A stretch of DNA of 64,000 nucleotides from NCBI RefSeq assembly GCF_007833355.1, contig NZ_CP020914.1, forward strand, positions 19,213 through 83,212, written 5' to 3'. Origin of the DNA: Denitratisoma sp. DHT3 (GTDB lineage Bacteria > Pseudomonadota > Gammaproteobacteria > Burkholderiales > Rhodocyclaceae). A program made the translations under genes and the position numbers. Of this stretch, positions 62,373 through 64,000 are shown piece by piece; position 1 is the first letter of the stretch, and every line of letters begins with the position of its first letter. The notes below the pieces were generated by a model. It worked only from the letters and a program-made list of their open reading frames with translations, searched no databases and was not told the origin of the DNA.

Positions 62373-64000
62373 ATGACGCCCCACCGCAAGAAAAAGCAGA
62401 TCGCGCTAGCGCTGGCTGCGATCGCAATCCCTGCATCAGCCGCCCTGGCTGATACAAAGCTCTCGAACATCGTGGTCACCGCAACCCGCTATGAAACGGA
62501 GGCGGCGAACGTTCCGGCGACCGTGACAAGCATCGGCCGCGACCAGATGGACCGCCGCCTGCCTGCAAATGAAGCGGATCTGTTTGTGGATGATCCTGAT
62601 TTGGCCGTATCCCGTGATGCCCGTCGATTCGGGGCGACACGCCCCAACATTCGCGGCCTTGAAGACAACCGGGTCATGCAACTGGTGGATGGGGTACGCC
62701 TGACGGACTATTACAACGGCGGCGGCCCTACCAACTTCACCATGAGCGCCCCGCTCTCGGTGGTTCCCGACTTCCTCAAACGCGTTGAAGTTCTGCGCGG
62801 ATCGTCGTCCAGCCTGTACGGTTCCGATGCAATCGGCGGCGTCATCGGGTTCCTGACCCTCGACCCCAGCGACATCCTGGCTACTGGAGAACAATCCGGG
62901 GGCCGGGTACGTGCAAGCGTGCTGGGTGCCAACAGCGAGCGGCGTCTCACGGCCCTGGGCGCCTTCCGGGGTGACGCGGGGGAATTCCTCATCGGCGTAT
63001 CCAGTGCGACCGCAAAGGAGACCGATGGCAAGGGCAGCGACAACACGATTTCCGCGACCCGGACCAAGGCCAATCCCCAGTCGATCGACGATCAAGGGGT
63101 CCTGGCGAAATGGATATTCCAGCCCGCCGCCGGCCATAAGGTGACATTGGGTCTGGAAGGACGCGATCAGTCGATCGGTACCGACGTGTATCGGCTGTCC
63201 ACCTCCCTGCCCAGGGTGAGCTGGATGCAGGGTGACGACAATGCGCGTCGCTTCAGGGGCAGCGTGGAGTGGGAACACAAGCCGGAGAACGGCCTGTACG
63301 ACCGCCTGCTGGCCCGGGTTTACCACCAGGATGCCGAAACCAGGAACCACAACGACCAACGTCGTACCAGCACCTCCGCTTCGTGTTCGGCCTCGGCGGG
63401 TGGAACCAACAACTGCTACATCCAGCAGTACTTCACCTTCAGTCAAGACACGACCGGCACCAGTCTCCAGCTCGAGAAAATGCTGAAGTCCGGGGAGCTG
63501 ACGCACCTGGTAACCGGCGGCATCGATTACTCCCGCCAGAAGACCGAGAACTTCCGGGATGCGACGGTCTACAACCTCACCAGCGGAACCTCCACCAAAA
63601 CGCTCGCAGGCGATATCTTCCCCCAACGCGACTTTGCCAATGGCACCACGAACACCATCGGACTCTTTCTCCAGGACGAGGTTTCCGGGCTTGCCGGAGG
63701 AGCGCTCTCCCTGACGCCGGGGATACGCTACGACCGGCGCACGCTCAAACCCGAGCCCGATGCGCTTGCGCAATCCGTGCTTACGGCGATTGGTCGCCAG
63801 GTCGCCAGCAAGAACGACGGCTCATGGTCACCCAAGCTCGGCGCCATGTGGCGATTCACCCCGGCTTTCGCCGCATATGGCCAGATCGCCCGGTCTTTCC
63901 GGGCGCCGAACTACAACGAAGTCAATGGCGCTTTCCGGAATACGGTACAAAGCTACGGCATCACACCGAATCCGGACCTGAAGCCCGAGACCGGGATTGG
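62373..64000 (+). CDS. TonB-dependent haem/haemoglobin receptor (3' end outside window)
   Basis: Open from ATG 62373 to the window edge, 542 codons. Signal peptide MTPHRKKKQIALALAAIAIPASAALA, TonB-box-like IVVTATR, plug domain (about 40-165: RPNIRGLEDNRVMQLVDGVRL split normally, EVLRGSSSSLYGSDAIGGVI) and barrel strands including RSFRAPNYNEV. The overall pattern fits HmuR/HutA-type haem receptors; the ligand is inferred from HemP. GGAGG lies 16 bases before the start. It ends mid-barrel. Confidence 0.9.
   Translation, partial: MTPHRKKKQIALALAAIAIPASAALADTKLSNIVVTATRYETEAANVPATVTSIGRDQMDRRLPANEADLFVDDPDLAVSRDARRFGATRPNIRGLEDNRVMQLVDGVRLTDYYNGGGPTNFTMSAPLSVVPDFLKRVEVLRGSSSSLYGSDAIGGVIGFLTLDPSDILATGEQSGGRVRASVLGANSERRLTALGAFRGDAGEFLIGVSSATAKETDGKGSDNTISATRTKANPQSIDDQGVLAKWIFQPAAGHKVTLGLEGRDQSIGTDVYRLSTSLPRVSWMQGDDNARRFRGSVEWEHKPENGLYDRLLARVYHQDAETRNHNDQRRTSTSASCSASAGGTNNCYIQQYFTFSQDTTGTSLQLEKMLKSGELTHLVTGGIDYSRQKTENFRDATVYNLTSGTSTKTLAGDIFPQRDFANGTTNTIGLFLQDEVSGLAGGALSLTPGIRYDRRTLKPEPDALAQSVLTAIGRQVASKNDGSWSPKLGAMWRFTPAFAAYGQIARSFRAPNYNEVNGAFRNTVQSYGITPNPDLKPETGI

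Noticed and set aside
58862..64000. Direct repeat of the tRNA-Val 3' end as an attachment site
   Set aside because: I could find no second copy of the T-arm/acceptor sequence within the window; it may lie beyond 64000.

Overview
This 64 kb window is one continuous piece of a GC-rich bacterial chromosome, densely coded on both strands. The gene neighbourhoods (surE-pcm-nlpD-rpoS, dapA-bamC, petABC-sspAB, cysE-iscR-isc, ffs-dnaX-ybaB-recR) point to a betaproteobacterium. A compact steroid side-chain lyase cassette suggests a Rhodocyclales/Sterolibacterium-like steroid degrader. That assignment is an inference from gene content; no rRNA is present to test it.

Layout. 1-5130: end of an HDOD/GAF signalling protein, a giant DUF748 (AsmA-like) envelope protein and greB. 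5144-7886: a beta-class glutathione transferase divergent from htpG, which has a recognisable sigma-32 promoter and a double-hairpin terminator. 8002-11212: surE-pcm-nlpD-rpoS. 11174-16370 (minus strand): moxR, DUF58, a TgpA-like transglutaminase and mltB. 16430-19518: histone-deacetylase-like hydrolase, dapA, bamC and terminators. 19538-24847 (minus): an Ala/Pro-rich lipoprotein, a flavodoxin-like protein, mtfA, a PpiC-type isomerase, bolA-like, yciI-like, yciB, msrB and a DUF2863-type protein. 24969-30663: phosphate transport pair (DUF47 + Pit), SRP RNA, dnaX-ybaB-recR and a class III CoA-transferase. 30792-34599: cytochrome bc1 (petABC) and sspAB. 34944-37544: ChsH2/ChsH1/Ltp2-like cassette ending in a strong terminator. 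37633-41063: fpr with a divergent LysR regulator, suhB and trmJ. 41147-48922: cysE and the complete isc iron-sulfur operon with two cysteine desulfurases. 49081-58643: tatD, a DUF2892 membrane protein, a PhnD-PAS-GGDEF cyclase, a Crp/Fnr regulator, dinB, sua5, purK, purE and folD. 58787-59740: tRNA-Val(CAC) followed by a gene-poor tract with a probable recombinase relic. 59733-64000: Fur-box-controlled haem/iron uptake operon (unknown small protein, tonB, exbB, exbD, hemP, TonB-dependent receptor running off the end).

How the parts work together. Most genes are housekeeping: envelope assembly and turnover (DUF748, NlpD, BamC, MltB, PpiC), stress and stationary phase (HtpG, RpoS, SurE, Pcm, SspAB, MsrB), respiration (bc1), Fe-S assembly, purine/folate metabolism and DNA repair. 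The accessory parts are the steroid-type lyase cassette and the iron/haem uptake operon beside the tRNA.

The most unusual structure is non-coding. Three related spacers of about 160 bp (46240-46402, 48923-49080, 55937-56104) each fill the whole gap between two co-directional genes in the same orientation. Other notable signals are a perfect 16-bp hairpin that holds the iscS stop codon, a long inverted repeat between moxR and the DUF58 gene, and paired CAAGCCAGCC motifs in two leaders of the iron-uptake operon.
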